DNA from: Streptomyces sp. CC53
Lineage (GTDB): Bacteria > Actinomycetota > Actinomycetes > Streptomycetales > Streptomycetaceae
Reading direction: 5' to 3'
NCBI RefSeq assembly: GCF_001865245.1
Contig: NZ_MKXB01000142.1
Coordinates: 1 to 47,681 of the forward strand
Length of the DNA: 47,681 nucleotides
A program made the position numbers and the translations under genes. Under the pieces are notes generated by a model. That model did no database searches. It had not been told where the DNA came from and worked only from the letters and a program-made list of their open reading frames with translations. Of the stretch, positions 32,434 to 42,498 are shown piece by piece. Every line of letters starts with the position of its first letter. The stretch's first letter is position 1.

Positions 32434-34886
32434 CCCCGGCGACGACACACGACGCCGTGGGGGGCCGGCCGCTGCTGCTCGGGGTGCGGCACCACGGACC
32501 CGGATCCGCCCGCGCCGTGCGGGCGGCACTGGACGCGGCGAGGCCGCGGGCCGTGCTCATCGAGGGGCCGCCCGAGGGAGACGCCCTCGTGGCGCTCGCC
32601 TCCGACGAGGCCATGCGCCCGCCCGTCGCCCTGCTGGCCCACGCCGCGGACGACCCGGGCAAGGCCGCCTTCTGGCCCTTCGCCTCCTTCTCCCCCGAGT
32701 GGGTCGCCCTCCGCTGGGCCCTCGACCACGGGGCCGCCGTCCGCTTCGTCGACCTGCCCGCCGCCCACACCCTCGCCCTGATGGGCGACCCGACCTGGGA
32801 CGAGGAGGACGACGAGGACGCGGAAGCGGGCGACGGTGGCGACGCCGCCGCCCGCCGGTCCGACCCGCGCGGCGACCCCCTGGCCACCCTCGCCCGGGCC
32901 GCCGGGCACGACGACCCCGAGCAGTGGTGGGAGGACGTCGTCGAACACCGCGGCCCGTACGGGAGGACGCCGTCCCCACCCCTGCCGGACGGCTGCCCTG
33001 CCACCGGACCCGCCGCGGGCCACGAGGCCGCCGACCCCCTCGCGCCGTTCGCGGCCGTCGCCGAGGCCCTGGGCGCACTCCGCGAGACGTCCGACGGGCC
33101 CGCCGGGGCCTCGGGCCGCGACGCGCTCCGCGAGGCCCACATGCGGCTGCGGATCCGGGCCGCCCGCAAGGAGTACGGGAACGGCGTCGCCGTGGTCTGC
33201 GGGGCCTGGCACGTGCCTGCGCTGGACACCCGCGCCACCACCGCGACCGCCGACCGGGCCCTCCTCAAGGGACTCCCGAAGGTGAGGACCGAGACCACGT
33301 GGGTCCCCTGGAGCCACCGCAGGCTCGCCCGCCGTTCCGGCTACGGCGCCGGGATCACCTCGCCCGGCTGGTACGCGCACCTCTACCACGCCCCCGACCG
33401 GCCCCTCGAACGCTGGATGACGAAGGTCGCCCACCTGCTCCGCGCGGAGGACCGCCCCGTGTCCTCCGCCCACGTCATCGAGGCCGTACGGCTCGCCCGC
33501 ACCCTCGCGGCCGTGCGGGGGCGCCCCGCCGCCGGACCGGCCGAGACGACCGACGCCGTACGGGCCGTGATGTGCGACGGCTCCGACGCCCCCCTCGCCC
33601 TCGTCCGCGACCGGCTCGTCGTCGGGGACGCACTGGGCGAGGTGCCGGGCACCGCCCCCGCCGTACCGCTGCAACGCGACCTGGCCCGGCTCCAGCGCAG
33701 CCTGCGGCTCAAGCCCGCCGCCCAGGAACGCGAACTCGACCTGGACCTGCGCAAGGACACCGACGCCGCACGCAGCCGCCTGCTGCACCGGCTGCGCCTC
33801 CTCGGTGTCGACTGGGGCGTCCCCGCCGCCGACCGCGGCGGCACCGGCACCTTCCGGGAGGGCTGGCGGCTGCGCTGGGAACCGGAACTGCACGTGCGGG
33901 TCGCGGAAGCGGGCCTCTGGGGCACGACCGTGCTCGCCGCCGCCACCGCGAAGGCCCGGGCGCAGGCCGCCTCCGCACGGTCCCTCACCGACGGCACCGC
34001 GCTCGCCGAACACTGCCTGCTGGCCGACCTGCCCGAGGCCCTGCCCCGCGTGATGCGGTCGCTCGCCGACCTGGCCGCGCTCGACGCCGACGTCGGCCGC
34101 CTCGCCAGGGCCCTGCCCGCACTCGCCCGCGCGCTGCGGTACGGGGACGTCCGCTCGACGGACACCGCGGCACTCGCCGAGGTCGCCACCGGACTCGCCC
34201 TGCGCGTCTGCGTCGGCCTGCCGCACGCCTGCACGGGCCTCGACGCGGACGGGGCCGCGGAGATGCGCGGCCACCTCGACGCCGTACACACCGCGATCAG
34301 GCTCCTCCCGGACGCCCGCGGCGTCCGTGCCCGCTGGGACGCCGCCCTGCGCGGACTCACCGGGCTGGACCGCGTCCCCGGGTCCCTGCGGGGGCGTGCC
34401 GCCCGCCTCCGTCTCGACGCCGGACGGCTCCCCGAGGACGACGCCGCCCGACTCATGGCCCTCGCGCTGTCACCGGGAACGCGACCCGCCGACGCGGCCG
34501 CGTGGATCGAAGGCTTCCTCGGCGCGGCCAACGGCCAGACAGCGCGGCAGGACCGGTCCGGAGGTCTCCTCCTGCTCCACGACGAGCGGCTGCTCGGGCT
34601 CGTCGACGGGTGGCTGACGGGCGTGCCCGCGGACGCGTTCACCGACGTGCTGCCGTTGCTGCGCCGCACGTTCTCGACGTACGACACCGGCGTACGGCGC
34701 AGCCTGGGCGAGCGGGTGCGGCGCGGGCCGGCAGCCGGGGGCGCGCGTCCCGCACTCACCGAGGACGGCGCCCCGGGGTTCGGGGCGGGGCTGGACGAGG
34801 CCCGTGCCGACGGGGTGCTGCCCGTGCTGCGGCTGCTGCTCGGCGGCGCGCCCGGCCGGGGGGAAGCGATCGGGGTGGGCCGGTGA
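32430..34886 (+). CDS. DUF5682 family protein
   Basis: An 818-residue cytosolic protein. The N-terminus reads LLLGVRHHGPGSARAVRAAL ... VLIEGPPEGD. The paired His residues and the Glu-Gly-Pro turn resemble the core of the TraB/ChaN/EreA-like fold, which suggests a metal- or phosphate-linked hydrolase (inference). A second conserved block is VCGAWHVPALD (near 260) with WVPWSHRRLARRSGYGAGI. An acidic insert (EEDDEDAEAGDGG) lies near 130-145. The C-terminal half is helical. It is translationally coupled to MoxR (ATGA) and to the vWA gene (GTGA). In such triads DUF5682 is the invariant but uncharacterised component. Confidence 0.83.
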   Translation: MTPATTHDAVGGRPLLLGVRHHGPGSARAVRAALDAARPRAVLIEGPPEGDALVALASDEAMRPPVALLAHAADDPGKAAFWPFASFSPEWVALRWALDHGAAVRFVDLPAAHTLALMGDPTWDEEDDEDAEAGDGGDAAARRSDPRGDPLATLARAAGHDDPEQWWEDVVEHRGPYGRTPSPPLPDGCPATGPAAGHEAADPLAPFAAVAEALGALRETSDGPAGASGRDALREAHMRLRIRAARKEYGNGVAVVCGAWHVPALDTRATTATADRALLKGLPKVRTETTWVPWSHRRLARRSGYGAGITSPGWYAHLYHAPDRPLERWMTKVAHLLRAEDRPVSSAHVIEAVRLARTLAAVRGRPAAGPAETTDAVRAVMCDGSDAPLALVRDRLVVGDALGEVPGTAPAVPLQRDLARLQRSLRLKPAAQERELDLDLRKDTDAARSRLLHRLRLLGVDWGVPAADRGGTGTFREGWRLRWEPELHVRVAEAGLWGTTVLAAATAKARAQAASARSLTDGTALAEHCLLADLPEALPRVMRSLADLAALDADVGRLARALPALARALRYGDVRSTDTAALAEVATGLALRVCVGLPHACTGLDADGAAEMRGHLDAVHTAIRLLPDARGVRARWDAALRGLTGLDRVPGSLRGRAARLRLDAGRLPEDDAARLMALALSPGTRPADAAAWIEGFLGAANGQTARQDRSGGLLLLHDERLLGLVDGWLTGVPADAFTDVLPLLRRTFSTYDTGVRRSLGERVRRGPAAGGARPALTEDGAPGFGAGLDEARADGVLPVLRLLLGGAPGRGEAIGVGR

Positions 34887-36061
34887 CCACGACGAACGAG
34901 CGGAGCGAGGACGAGGAGCGGCTGCGCCGCTGGCGCCTGGTCCTCGGCGGCGGCGCAGCCGACGGAACGGAACGTGCACTTGCCGGCACGGACGCCGCCG
35001 TGGACGGCGCGTTGACCGCCCTGTACGGCGAGGACGCGGGCAGGGGCGGCGAGCGGCCGGGGCGCGGGCCGCGCTCGGCGGGGCTCGGTGGCTCGGCGCC
35101 GTCCGCCGCCCGCTGGCTCGGGGACATCCGCACCTACTTCCCGCGCTCCGTCGTCCAGGTGATGCAGCGCGACGCGATCGACCGGCTCGGCCTGGCGGCG
35201 CTGCTGACCGAGCCGGACGTGCTGGAGGCCGTGGAGCCGGACATCCACCTGGTGGGCACCCTGCTCTCCCTCGCCCACGTCATGCCCGAGACGACGCGGG
35301 AGACCGCGCGGGCCGTCGTCCGCACCGTCGTGGAGGACCTGGAGAAGCGGCTTTCGGCGCGTACGCGCGTCACCCTCACGGGCGCCCTCGACCGCAGCGC
35401 CCGCACCGCCCGACCGCGCCACCAGGACATCGACTGGCACCGGACGATCCGTGCCAACCTCGCGCACTACCTGCCGGAGCACCGCACCGTCGTCCCCGAG
35501 CGGCTGGTCGGCCACGGGCGGGCCTCGCGGACCGTGAGGAAGGAGGTGGTGCTGTGCGTCGACCAGTCGGGCTCGATGGCGGCGTCCCTCGTGTACGCCG
35601 CCGTGTTCGGGGCCGTGCTCGCGTCCGTGCGGTCGTTGTCGACCCGGCTGGTCGTCTTCGACACCTCCGTCGCCGACCTGACGGACCGGCTGCACGACCC
35701 GGTCGACGTGCTCTTCGGCACCCGGCTGGGCGGTGGCACCGACATCGACCGGGCGCTCGCCTACTGCCAGTCGCGCATCACCCGCCCCACCGACACGGTC
35801 GTGGTGCTCATCAGCGACCTGTACGAGGGCGGCATCCGGGACGGGATGCTGAAACGGGCGGCGGAGATGACGGCCTCCGGGGTCCAGGTGGTGGCGCTGC
35901 TCGCCCTCTCCGACGACGGTGCCCCCTCGTACGACCGCGAGCACGCCGCCGCGCTGGCCGCGCTGGGCGTGCCGGCCTTCGCCTGCACCCCCGACCGGTT
36001 CCCGGAGGTGATGGCCGCGGCGTTGGAGCGGCGCCCGATACCGGTTCCCGAAGGCGCGTGA
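34883..36061 (+). CDS. von Willebrand factor A domain protein
   Basis: A 392-residue protein. The first 215 residues are a helical, basic region (RWLGDIRTYFPRSVVQVMQRDAI; a loop VMPETTRETARAVV). The vWA domain (about 220-385) keeps the full MIDAS: DQSGSM (Asp227, Ser229, Ser231), the Thr in GGGTDID and the Asp in ISDLYEGG. It should bind Mg2+ and an acidic ligand and act as adaptor for the MoxR ATPase. GTG 34883 overlaps the DUF5682 stop by four bases. No signal peptide, so the system works in the cytosol. The long frame open upstream in this phase is a shadow of DUF5682. Confidence 0.88.
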   Translation: MTTTNERSEDEERLRRWRLVLGGGAADGTERALAGTDAAVDGALTALYGEDAGRGGERPGRGPRSAGLGGSAPSAARWLGDIRTYFPRSVVQVMQRDAIDRLGLAALLTEPDVLEAVEPDIHLVGTLLSLAHVMPETTRETARAVVRTVVEDLEKRLSARTRVTLTGALDRSARTARPRHQDIDWHRTIRANLAHYLPEHRTVVPERLVGHGRASRTVRKEVVLCVDQSGSMAASLVYAAVFGAVLASVRSLSTRLVVFDTSVADLTDRLHDPVDVLFGTRLGGGTDIDRALAYCQSRITRPTDTVVVLISDLYEGGIRDGMLKRAAEMTASGVQVVALLALSDDGAPSYDREHAAALAALGVPAFACTPDRFPEVMAAALERRPIPVPEGA

Positions 36062-36428
36062 CACCCCGGCGTGCGGAGCCGTGCCGGGCACCGCCCGCAG
36101 GCCGGGCCGCGCTCGGCCGCCCTCGCCCGCGTACGGCCCCCGCCGCTGCCGGCGGTGCTGGTGCCGGTACCCGGACTCGCCCGGTGGCTGCCGGGGCGGC
36201 CGGTGCCGTCTGCTGTGGCCGGACCCGCCCGCTCCGCGGTGTCGCGGTGGCCGGACCGCCCGCCGCCTTCGGGGCATGCCCGATCACCCGTCCGTGCCTG
36301 CCGCGTCACCCGTCGGCGCCCTCGCCGGGCCAGCGGTCCCGGGCGTCGCCGGAGGTCGGTGCGTCGTGAGAGCCGTCACGCCGGAGCGCCTCGGCCGACC
36401 GCCGGATCTGGTACGAAATCCGCAGCGG
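36062..36428. other. Intergenic region after the vWA operon
   Basis: GC-rich sequence with two similar segments (CCGGACCCGCCCG and CCGGACCGCCCG near 36220-36265). The frame VRAVTPERLGRPPD..., from GTG 36366 to TGA 36462-36464, is 32 codons and overlaps the terminator; I do not call it. Confidence 0.35.
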
Positions 36429-36463
36429 CGGGCGGCCTCACACCAGGTGGGACCGCCCGTTTG
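36429..36463 (+). terminator. Terminator before sucC
   Basis: CGGGCGG (36429-36435) pairs with CCGCCCG (36453-36459), with inner pairing of CCTCAC and GTGGGA, and is followed by TTT. It would close the MoxR operon transcript, or one from an unannotated small gene. Confidence 0.6.
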
Positions 36464-36485
36464 AGGTGACTGTGCGATTCCCTGC

Positions 36486-36501
36486 TGTGACAGGTATCAC
36501 C
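36486..36501. promoter_or_regulatory. CRP-like site and palindrome upstream of sucC
   Basis: TGTGA-N6-TCACC (36486-36501) differs by one base from TGTGA-N6-TCACA. A perfect 12-bp palindrome CACACCGGTGTG (36501-36512) abuts it. The centre of the CRP-like site lies about 62 bases before the predicted start of transcription, a classic activator position. Binding of Streptomyces Crp is inference. Confidence 0.4.
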
Positions 36502-36520
36502 ACACCGGTGTGATCTGTGA

Positions 36521-36549
36521 TTTAGGGACCCACGGCGTCCGGGGATAAC
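36521..36549 (+). promoter_or_regulatory. sucC promoter candidate
   Basis: TTTAGG (36521-36526), a 17-base spacer and GATAAC (36544-36549). The mRNA leader would be about 145 bases long. I see no known riboswitch in it. Confidence 0.4.
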
Positions 36550-36699
36550 CTGCGGGACGGACATGCCGCGTCACACGGACACCGTGTACGCCCTCCCTCA
36601 GTGACAGAGCAGTCACGTTGCCCTCCGCCCGCACCCCGGGCGCGCGGCACGCCCACGCATGAAAACGAACCGCGATCACCAGAAAAGGGACGGACGCGC

Positions 36700-37878
36700 G
36701 TGGACCTGTTCGAGTACCAGGCGAGGGACCTCTTCGCCAAGCACGGTGTACCGGTGCTGGCCGGTGAAGTCATCGACACGCCTGAGGCGGCGCGCGAGGC
36801 CACCGAGCGTCTGGGCGGCAAGTCGGTCGTCAAGGCGCAGGTGAAGGTCGGCGGCCGCGGCAAGGCCGGCGGCGTGAAGCTGGCGGCCACTCCGGACGAG
36901 GCCGTCGCGCGGGCGACGGACATTCTCGGCATGGACATCAAGGGCCACACGGTCCACAAGGTGATGATCGCCGAGACCGCTCCGGAGATCCTTGAGGAGT
37001 ACTACGTCTCGTACCTCCTCGACCGGACGAACCGCACCTTCCTGGCCATGGCCTCGGTCGCGGGCGGCATGGACATCGAGGAGGTCGCCGCCACGACCCC
37101 CGAGAAGCTCGCCAAGGTCCCGGTCGACGCCAACGAGGGCGTCAGCATCGAGAAGGCCCGCGAGATCGTCGCGCAGGCGCAGTTCCCGGCCGAGGTCGCC
37201 GAGAAGGTGGCCGAGGTCATGGTCACCCTGTGGAAGACCTTCGTCGCCGAGGACGCCCTCCTCGTCGAGGTCAACCCGCTCGCCAAGGTCGCCTCCGGGG
37301 ACGTCATCGCCCTCGACGGCAAGGTGTCCCTGGACGAGAACGCGGACTTCCGCCAGCCCGAGCACGAGGCGCTCGTCGACAAGGCGGCGGCCAACCCGCT
37401 GGAGGCCGCGGCCAAGGCCAAGAACCTCAACTACGTCAAGCTGGACGGCGAGGTCGGCATCATCGGCAACGGCGCCGGCCTGGTCATGTCGACCCTGGAC
37501 GTCGTCGCCTACGCCGGTGAGGCGCACGGCGGCGTGAAGCCCGCCAACTTCCTGGACATCGGCGGCGGCGCCTCGGCCGAGGTCATGGCCAACGGCCTGG
37601 AGATCATCCTCGGCGACCCGGACGTCAAGTCCGTCTTCGTCAACGTCTTCGGCGGCATCACCGCCTGCGACGAGGTCGCCAACGGCATCGTCCAGGCCCT
37701 GGAGCTGCTCAAGTCCAAGGGCGAGGACGTCACGAAGCCCCTGGTCGTGCGCCTCGACGGCAACAACGCGGAGCTGGGTCGCAAGATCCTGTCGGACGCG
37801 AACCACCCGCTCGTGCAGCGCGTGGACACCATGGACGGCGCGGCCGACAAGGCCGCCGAGCTCGCGGCTGCGAAGTAA
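36700..37878 (+). CDS. sucC: Succinyl-CoA synthetase beta subunit
   Basis: A 392-residue ATP-grasp subunit of the TCA-cycle enzyme that makes ATP or GTP from succinyl-CoA. It opens [19 protein letters not shown]. The grasp motif [17 protein letters not shown], the Mg-binding EVNPLA and the CoA-ligase domain ([12 protein letters not shown] ... FLDIGGGA) are all present. GTG 36700 follows AAGGGA by nine bases and matches the family start; the frame is open to 36601, but the extra 33 residues are not family-like. sucD starts 24 bases downstream in the same operon. Confidence 0.96.
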   Translation: MDLFEYQARDLFAKHGVPVLAGEVIDTPEAAREATERLGGKSVVKAQVKVGGRGKAGGVKLAATPDEAVARATDILGMDIKGHTVHKVMIAETAPEILEEYYVSYLLDRTNRTFLAMASVAGGMDIEEVAATTPEKLAKVPVDANEGVSIEKAREIVAQAQFPAEVAEKVAEVMVTLWKTFVAEDALLVEVNPLAKVASGDVIALDGKVSLDENADFRQPEHEALVDKAAANPLEAAAKAKNLNYVKLDGEVGIIGNGAGLVMSTLDVVAYAGEAHGGVKPANFLDIGGGASAEVMANGLEIILGDPDVKSVFVNVFGGITACDEVANGIVQALELLKSKGEDVTKPLVVRLDGNNAELGRKILSDANHPLVQRVDTMDGAADKAAELAAAK

Positions 37879-37902
37879 TAGGGACGAGGTCACAGACACA
37901 CC

Positions 37903-38793
37903 ATGGCTATCTTCCTCAACAAGGACAGCAAGGTCATCGTCCAGGGCATGACCGGCGCCACGGGCATGAAGCACACCAAGCTCATGCTGGGTGACGGCAC
38001 CAACATCGTTGGTGGCGTCAACCCGCGCAAGGCCGGCACGTCCGTCGACTTCGACGGCACCGAGGTTCCCGTCTTCGGCTCCGTCGCCGAGGCGATGGAG
38101 AAGACCGGCGCCAACGTCTCCGTCCTCTTCGTGCCCCCGGCCTTCGCCAAGGCGGCCGTCGTCGAGGCCATTGACGCCGAGATCCCGCTCGCGGTCGTCA
38201 TCACCGAGGGCATCGCCGTCCACGACTCCGCGGCCTTCTGGGCGTACGCGAAGTCGAAGGGCAACAAGACCCGCATCATCGGCCCGAACTGCCCCGGCCT
38301 CATCACGCCGGGCGCGTCGAACGCCGGCATCATCCCGGGCGACATCACCAAGCCGGGCAAGATCGGCCTGGTCTCGAAGTCCGGCACGCTGACCTACCAG
38401 ATGATGTACGAGCTGCGTGACATCGGCTTCTCGTCCTGCGTCGGCATCGGTGGCGACCCGGTCATCGGCACCACCCACATCGACGCCCTGGAGGCCTTCG
38501 AGGCCGACCCGGAGACCGAGCTGATCGTCATGATCGGTGAGATCGGCGGCGACGCCGAGGAGCGTGCGGCCGACTTCATCAAGGCCCACGTCACCAAGCC
38601 GGTCGTCGGCTACGTCGCGGGCTTCACCGCGCCCGAGGGCAAGACCATGGGCCACGCCGGCGCCATCGTCTCCGGCTCCTCCGGCACCGCGCAGGCGAAG
38701 AAGGAGGCCCTGGAGGCCGCGGGCGTCAAGGTCGGCAAGACGCCGACCGAGACGGCCAAGCTGGCGCGCGAGATCCTTGAGGGTCGCGCCTGA
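37903..38793 (+). CDS. sucD: Succinyl-CoA synthetase alpha subunit
   Basis: A 296-residue CoA-binding subunit with the phosphorylated His. It starts [21 protein letters not shown] (CoA-binding Rossmann part). [12 protein letters not shown] is the middle signature, and the active-site His251 lies in [11 protein letters not shown]. Of usual length. It pairs with SucC as the alpha-beta enzyme. The stop is followed after about 50 bases by a strong hairpin that ends the operon. Confidence 0.96.
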   Translation: MAIFLNKDSKVIVQGMTGATGMKHTKLMLGDGTNIVGGVNPRKAGTSVDFDGTEVPVFGSVAEAMEKTGANVSVLFVPPAFAKAAVVEAIDAEIPLAVVITEGIAVHDSAAFWAYAKSKGNKTRIIGPNCPGLITPGASNAGIIPGDITKPGKIGLVSKSGTLTYQMMYELRDIGFSSCVGIGGDPVIGTTHIDALEAFEADPETELIVMIGEIGGDAEERAADFIKAHVTKPVVGYVAGFTAPEGKTMGHAGAIVSGSSGTAQAKKEALEAAGVKVGKTPTETAKLAREILEGRA

Positions 38794-38844
38794 GGCTCCG
38801 CCTGAGCCGCTTTCCGTGCGGACCGCAGGGACCGTACGACGCGT

Positions 38845-38878
38845 GGGCCCGTTCCCGGTGACGACCGGGGGCGGGCCC
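38845..38878 (+). terminator. sucCD terminator
   Basis: A 15-bp stem with two G-U pairs (GGGCCCGTTCCCGGT at 38845-38859 against 38864-38878) and a 4-base loop. Confidence 0.8.
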
Positions 38879-39366
38879 GCTCGCATGCGGGGGCGGTACG
38901 CGTCCGGGGGCGTGCGTACACGGTGAGGCCGGGGGCTGGCAGCGGTCCGTCGAGCGAGGTGTGCCGGGCAGTGGTCGTCCGCGGCACGGCGGGCGGTCCC
39001 CCGTCCCCGACGGCGCCCGCAGGATCTCCCACCCGGCGGACGCCCGGATCGCGGACGCACCGGCCACGAGCGTGCGGCCCGCGCCGCACGCCGTGCGTGA
39101 TCGGCCCGGGCGCCGTCCAGCCGGCTGCCCGCCGGGCCGGCCAACGGACCGCCTGCGGGGCTGTCCACCGGAACGGCCCCGGATGCCGTCCAGCCGACCG
39201 CTCGTCGGGGGCCGCCGGCGTCCCGGCTGCGCCGAGGCCGCCCCACCGACGCCGCGGAGGGACCGGCCGCGCCCTGTCCGCCCCTCCCGCCGTGGCCGCG
39301 TCACGCCGGTCGCGGGGCCGGATAGACCGCCGGGTCCGTCCGCGTGCGGAACGGGCGGCCGTCCGG
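38879..39366. other. 488-bp convergent intergenic region
   Basis: It contains an imperfect direct repeat of GCCGTCCAGCCG with similar flanks (about 39110 and 39185). A long plus-strand frame runs through it but has Arg/Pro/Gly-rich composition and no start signal. No gene is supported. Confidence 0.4.
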
Positions 39367-40242
39367 TCACCGGGCGTCGGGTACGAGACGGGGCGGCCCG
39401 GTCACGGACTCCTTGTCGAGCCGCTCGCGCAGCTTCCGGTCCGCGGTGGTCAGCTGCGGCGGGCCGCCCAGGGCCGGTGGCACCCCCGCCACCGCCTCGC
39501 CGGGTGCGATCACCGGTTCGTACCGGGTCGGCGCGGTCGCCAGGGTGAAGGCGGTCGCCGCCGCGATCAGGGCGGTCATCGCCGCCGTGCCGCGCACCCA
39601 CAGCCGCACCCGCCGCTCGCCGCCCGAGCGGACGGCGGCGGGCGGGGCCAGGGGCGGCGCCGGACCGTCGGCCAGCAGGGCGGCGAGCCGCTCCCGCAGT
39701 CGCCCGGCCGAGGCGAGCTCGGGCAGCAGCCCCGCGACGGCCTCGCGGGCGTGCAGCAGCCGGTGGGCCGCGGCGGGGGTGCTGGCCTCCGTCTCGGCCG
39801 CGGTCTCCGGGAGGCCGAGGCGCAGCCCGTCGAAGAGCAGCAGGGAGCGGCGGTACGGGGCGGGCAGGGCGAGCAGGGCCGTGCGGAGCTGCCGGTCGTC
39901 CCCCTGGTCCTGCGGTTCCGCGGCCCGGGTGTGGCCGAGGCGCAGCCTGTGCCAGGGCGACAGGGCGTGGTCGTGTGCCGCCGCCCGTACCCAGCCCGCG
40001 GGATCACGGTCCACCGCGACCTCGGGCCACCGCTCCCATGCCTGGTGGAAGGCCCGTTCCACGGCCTCGCGCGCCAGCTGCCGCCGGCCGGTCAGCAGGT
40101 ACGCCTGCCGGGCGAGGGAGGGGGCGACATGCGCGTACAGCGCGTCGAAGGCCTCGACGGGCGAGGGGCGCGCTGCGGGGGTCGCGGACGCCCCGGACAC
40201 CGCGGAAGGCGCGGACCGTACAAGCTGGGCGGAAAAGTACAT
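39367..40242 (-). CDS. ECF-sigma-like protein with a C-terminal membrane anchor
   Basis: A 291-residue protein. Residues 28-105 resemble sigma region 2 ([21 protein letters not shown] ... [12 protein letters not shown] ... [13 protein letters not shown]). Residues 118-170 resemble region 4 ([32 protein letters not shown]), though the DNA-recognition helix is weak. A hydrophobic segment follows (about 215-236, [15 protein letters not shown]), then a tail of about 55 residues predicted to lie outside. A sigma-like protein tied to the membrane could be a membrane-held regulator or a degenerate factor. The ATG at 40240-40242 has no ribosome site. It is divergent from the DUF6350 gene across a palindrome. 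Confidence 0.7.
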   Translation of the reverse strand: MYFSAQLVRSAPSAVSGASATPAARPSPVEAFDALYAHVAPSLARQAYLLTGRRQLAREAVERAFHQAWERWPEVAVDRDPAGWVRAAAHDHALSPWHRLRLGHTRAAEPQDQGDDRQLRTALLALPAPYRRSLLLFDGLRLGLPETAAETEASTPAAAHRLLHAREAVAGLLPELASAGRLRERLAALLADGPAPPLAPPAAVRSGGERRVRLWVRGTAAMTALIAAATAFTLATAPTRYEPVIAPGEAVAGVPPALGGPPQLTTADRKLRERLDKESVTGPPRLVPDAR

Positions 40243-40262
40243 AACCGTATCTTGAGCGACAC

Positions 40263-40280
40263 AACGGGCGTACGCCCGTT
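40263..40280. promoter_or_regulatory. 18-bp perfect palindrome between divergent genes
   Basis: AACGGGCGTACGCCCGTT, a perfect palindrome, lies in the 75-bp gap between the ECF-like and DUF6350 genes, 21 bases before the first and 38 before the second. It is well placed to control both. Confidence 0.6.
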
Positions 40281-40317
40281 ACATGGCTACAGCGCGTGTC
40301 GTTGGCAGCATGCTTCC

Positions 40318-42231
40318 GTGACCGAGTTGACGCGCGACCCGTCCGCCCCGACCCCGCCGCCGAGTCCCGCGGCGCCGGCCGCCCCCGAGCCCGCTGCCGC
40401 CGCGTCGCCGCCTTCCGCGTCGGCGTCACCGCCGCAGCCCGCGCCGTCCTCGCCGCCTCCCCGGCCGTCCGCTCCGGCGCCCGTGTCCCGGCCGGCCGCT
40501 TCGTCCGGCACGCCTCCGCAGCCGGCCCCGCCCGCGTTCCGCCCGTCCCCGACCCCGCAGGCTGCACCGGCTCCGTCTGCGTCCCCGGCGTCGTCCGTGG
40601 TGTACGGGGGGAGTGCTTCCGCCGCGGCAGCCGTGTGCCTGGTGCGCGGGGTGATCGCCGCGGGCCTCGGGCTGGGCGGGCTGGCCGTGCTGGTGATCGT
40701 GGCGTGGATCAGCTCCCCGTACCCGGACAGCGGCCCCGGAGGCGCCCTGCGCGTGGCGGCGGCGCTGTGGCTGCTGGCGCACGGGACGGAACTGGTGCGG
40801 CCCGACACCCTGGCCGGGGCCCCGGCGCCGGTCGGTGTGGTGCCGCTGCTGCTCGCGGCGCTGCCCGTGTGGCTGGTCTACCGGACGTCGAGGGACGCGC
40901 TGGACCCGGGGGACGCGCGGGCCCGTCCCTCCTCGCCCGGCGTCGTGGCCGCCGTCACCGCGGGCTACCTGCTGGTCGCCGTCGGGGCGGTGGCGTACAC
41001 CCGGGACGGGGCGCCGACCGCCGCCGCGGCGAGCGCGGCGCTGCACGTGCCGTGGGTGGTGCTGCTCGCGGCGGCCGCCGGCGCGTGGACCGCCCGGGGG
41101 CGCCCCCTGGGGCCGCTGCCCCCGTGGCTGCCGCAGTGGGTGCGGTGCGCCCCCGCACGGTCGCGTTCCCTGGTGGCGGTACGGGCTGCGGGCGGCGCCC
41201 TCGCGGTCCTGCTGGTGGGCGGGGCGCTCGTGGCCGCCGTCGCGGTGGGCTGGCACGCGGGGGCGGCGCGGGCGTCGCTGACGGGCCTGTCCGGCGAGTG
41301 GGGCGGACGGGCGGCCGTCCTGGCGCTGGTCGTGGCGCTGCTGCCGAACGCGGCGGTGTGGGGAGCGGCGTACGGCCTGGGCCCCGGCTTCCTGCTGGGC
41401 ACGGGCGCGGCGGTGACCCCGCTGGCGGTGAGCGGTGACGTGGCCGTACCGGACTTCCCGCTGCTCGCCGCGGTGCCGGAGGGAGCGGCCCGCGGCGGCT
41501 GGCTGACGTGGTCGGTCGCGGTGGTGCCGGTGGCCGCGGGCCTGGTCGCGGCGTGGCGCACGGCAGGTGCTGCGGCGCCCCCGCGGGCCCGCGGCGACGA
41601 GGCCTGGGGCCTTCGCGGAACGGCAGCCACCGTCCTGCTGGCCGCGGTCCTGTGCGGTGGTGTCACCGCGGCGCTGGCGGCGGCCGCGGGCGGTCCCCTC
41701 GGCCGGGGGCGGCTGGCCGCGTTCGGCCCGGTGTGGTGGCAGGCGGGCGCGGCGGCCCTGGCATGGACGGCGGTGATCGGCGTCCCGGTGGCGCTGGCGC
41801 TGCGCGCTTGGCGGGTACGGGACCGGTCCGGGGGCGGCGGCTTCCCGGGTGCGGCTCCGGAACCGGCCGCGGCTGCGGCGCACGCGCCCGTCACCCCGCC
41901 CGGCCCCCAGCAGGGCCGGCACGCGCAGGGCGGCGCTGAGGTCCGGGAGGAGGAGGTGCCGCACGGGCGCGACGAACGCGGGGAACCGGCGGTACGGCCG
42001 GCCGCCCGCGAGGCCCTGCCGGAGGAGGAGTCGGACGCGTACGGGGCGCTGCCCGCCGCATGGGAGGACCCCGACGCCCGGCGGGCCAGGTGGGCGGCGC
42101 TCAAGGAAGCCGGCGGGGGCCTGCTGGACCCCGCACCGCCGGAGGAGGCCCCGCAGCCGGAACCGGCCCGGGACCACGCGTGGGACGACCCGCTGGGCCT
42201 CGACTGGGCCCCGGCCCGCGACCAGCGGTAG
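40318..42231 (+). CDS. DUF6350 polytopic membrane protein
   Basis: A 637-residue protein. Residues 1-95 are an extreme Pro/Ala/Ser tail. About eight to ten hydrophobic helices follow (about 100-520), among them [21 protein letters not shown] and [13 protein letters not shown], which is like the DUF6350 (PerM-type) family of actinobacterial division-linked membrane proteins. The last 120 residues are acidic and disordered, with Trp near the end ([15 protein letters not shown]). GTG 40318 is taken as the start; the frame is open much further upstream, but that part is intergenic. No ribosome site is clear. The family name is from memory and the function is unknown. Confidence 0.72.
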   Translation: MTELTRDPSAPTPPPSPAAPAAPEPAAAASPPSASASPPQPAPSSPPPRPSAPAPVSRPAASSGTPPQPAPPAFRPSPTPQAAPAPSASPASSVVYGGSASAAAAVCLVRGVIAAGLGLGGLAVLVIVAWISSPYPDSGPGGALRVAAALWLLAHGTELVRPDTLAGAPAPVGVVPLLLAALPVWLVYRTSRDALDPGDARARPSSPGVVAAVTAGYLLVAVGAVAYTRDGAPTAAAASAALHVPWVVLLAAAAGAWTARGRPLGPLPPWLPQWVRCAPARSRSLVAVRAAGGALAVLLVGGALVAAVAVGWHAGAARASLTGLSGEWGGRAAVLALVVALLPNAAVWGAAYGLGPGFLLGTGAAVTPLAVSGDVAVPDFPLLAAVPEGAARGGWLTWSVAVVPVAAGLVAAWRTAGAAAPPRARGDEAWGLRGTAATVLLAAVLCGGVTAALAAAAGGPLGRGRLAAFGPVWWQAGAAALAWTAVIGVPVALALRAWRVRDRSGGGGFPGAAPEPAAAAAHAPVTPPGPQQGRHAQGGAEVREEEVPHGRDERGEPAVRPAAREALPEEESDAYGALPAAWEDPDARRARWAALKEAGGGLLDPAPPEEAPQPEPARDHAWDDPLGLDWAPARDQR

Positions 42232-42314
42232 ACGACTCGGGGGCGGTCGGGGCCCCTGCCGCGACGGCCGGGTCACTGGTCGCCCACGGCCCCGGTCGGC
42301 CGCCGGGCCCGCGC

Positions 42315-42402
42315 CGCAAGCCGCGCCTGCCCCGCACCGTCCGGTACATCGCCCCGCAACGCCCCGCAGCAAGCGGCACCTGCCCCGCACATCGCCCCGC
42401 AA
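42315..42402. repeat. Imperfect direct repeat in an intergenic gap
   Basis: CTGCCCCGCAC ... ACATCGCCCCGCAAC occurs twice (about 42326-42360 and 42379-42402); the second copy lacks about 11 internal bases. It lies between convergent genes. Confidence 0.45.
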
Positions 42403-42498
42403 CACCTCGCCCGGGCGGGCCCACGACGTGCCTGGGGAGGGTGCGCCGCCAGGGTGACCGGGCGGCCGCCCCGCGCACGCCGTGGGCGTGGCGGCGGG

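Noticed and set aside
38923..40317. Long plus-strand N-terminal extension of the DUF6350 protein
   Set aside because: This part is antisense to the ECF-like gene and intergenic sequence. Composition changes at the GTG at 40318.
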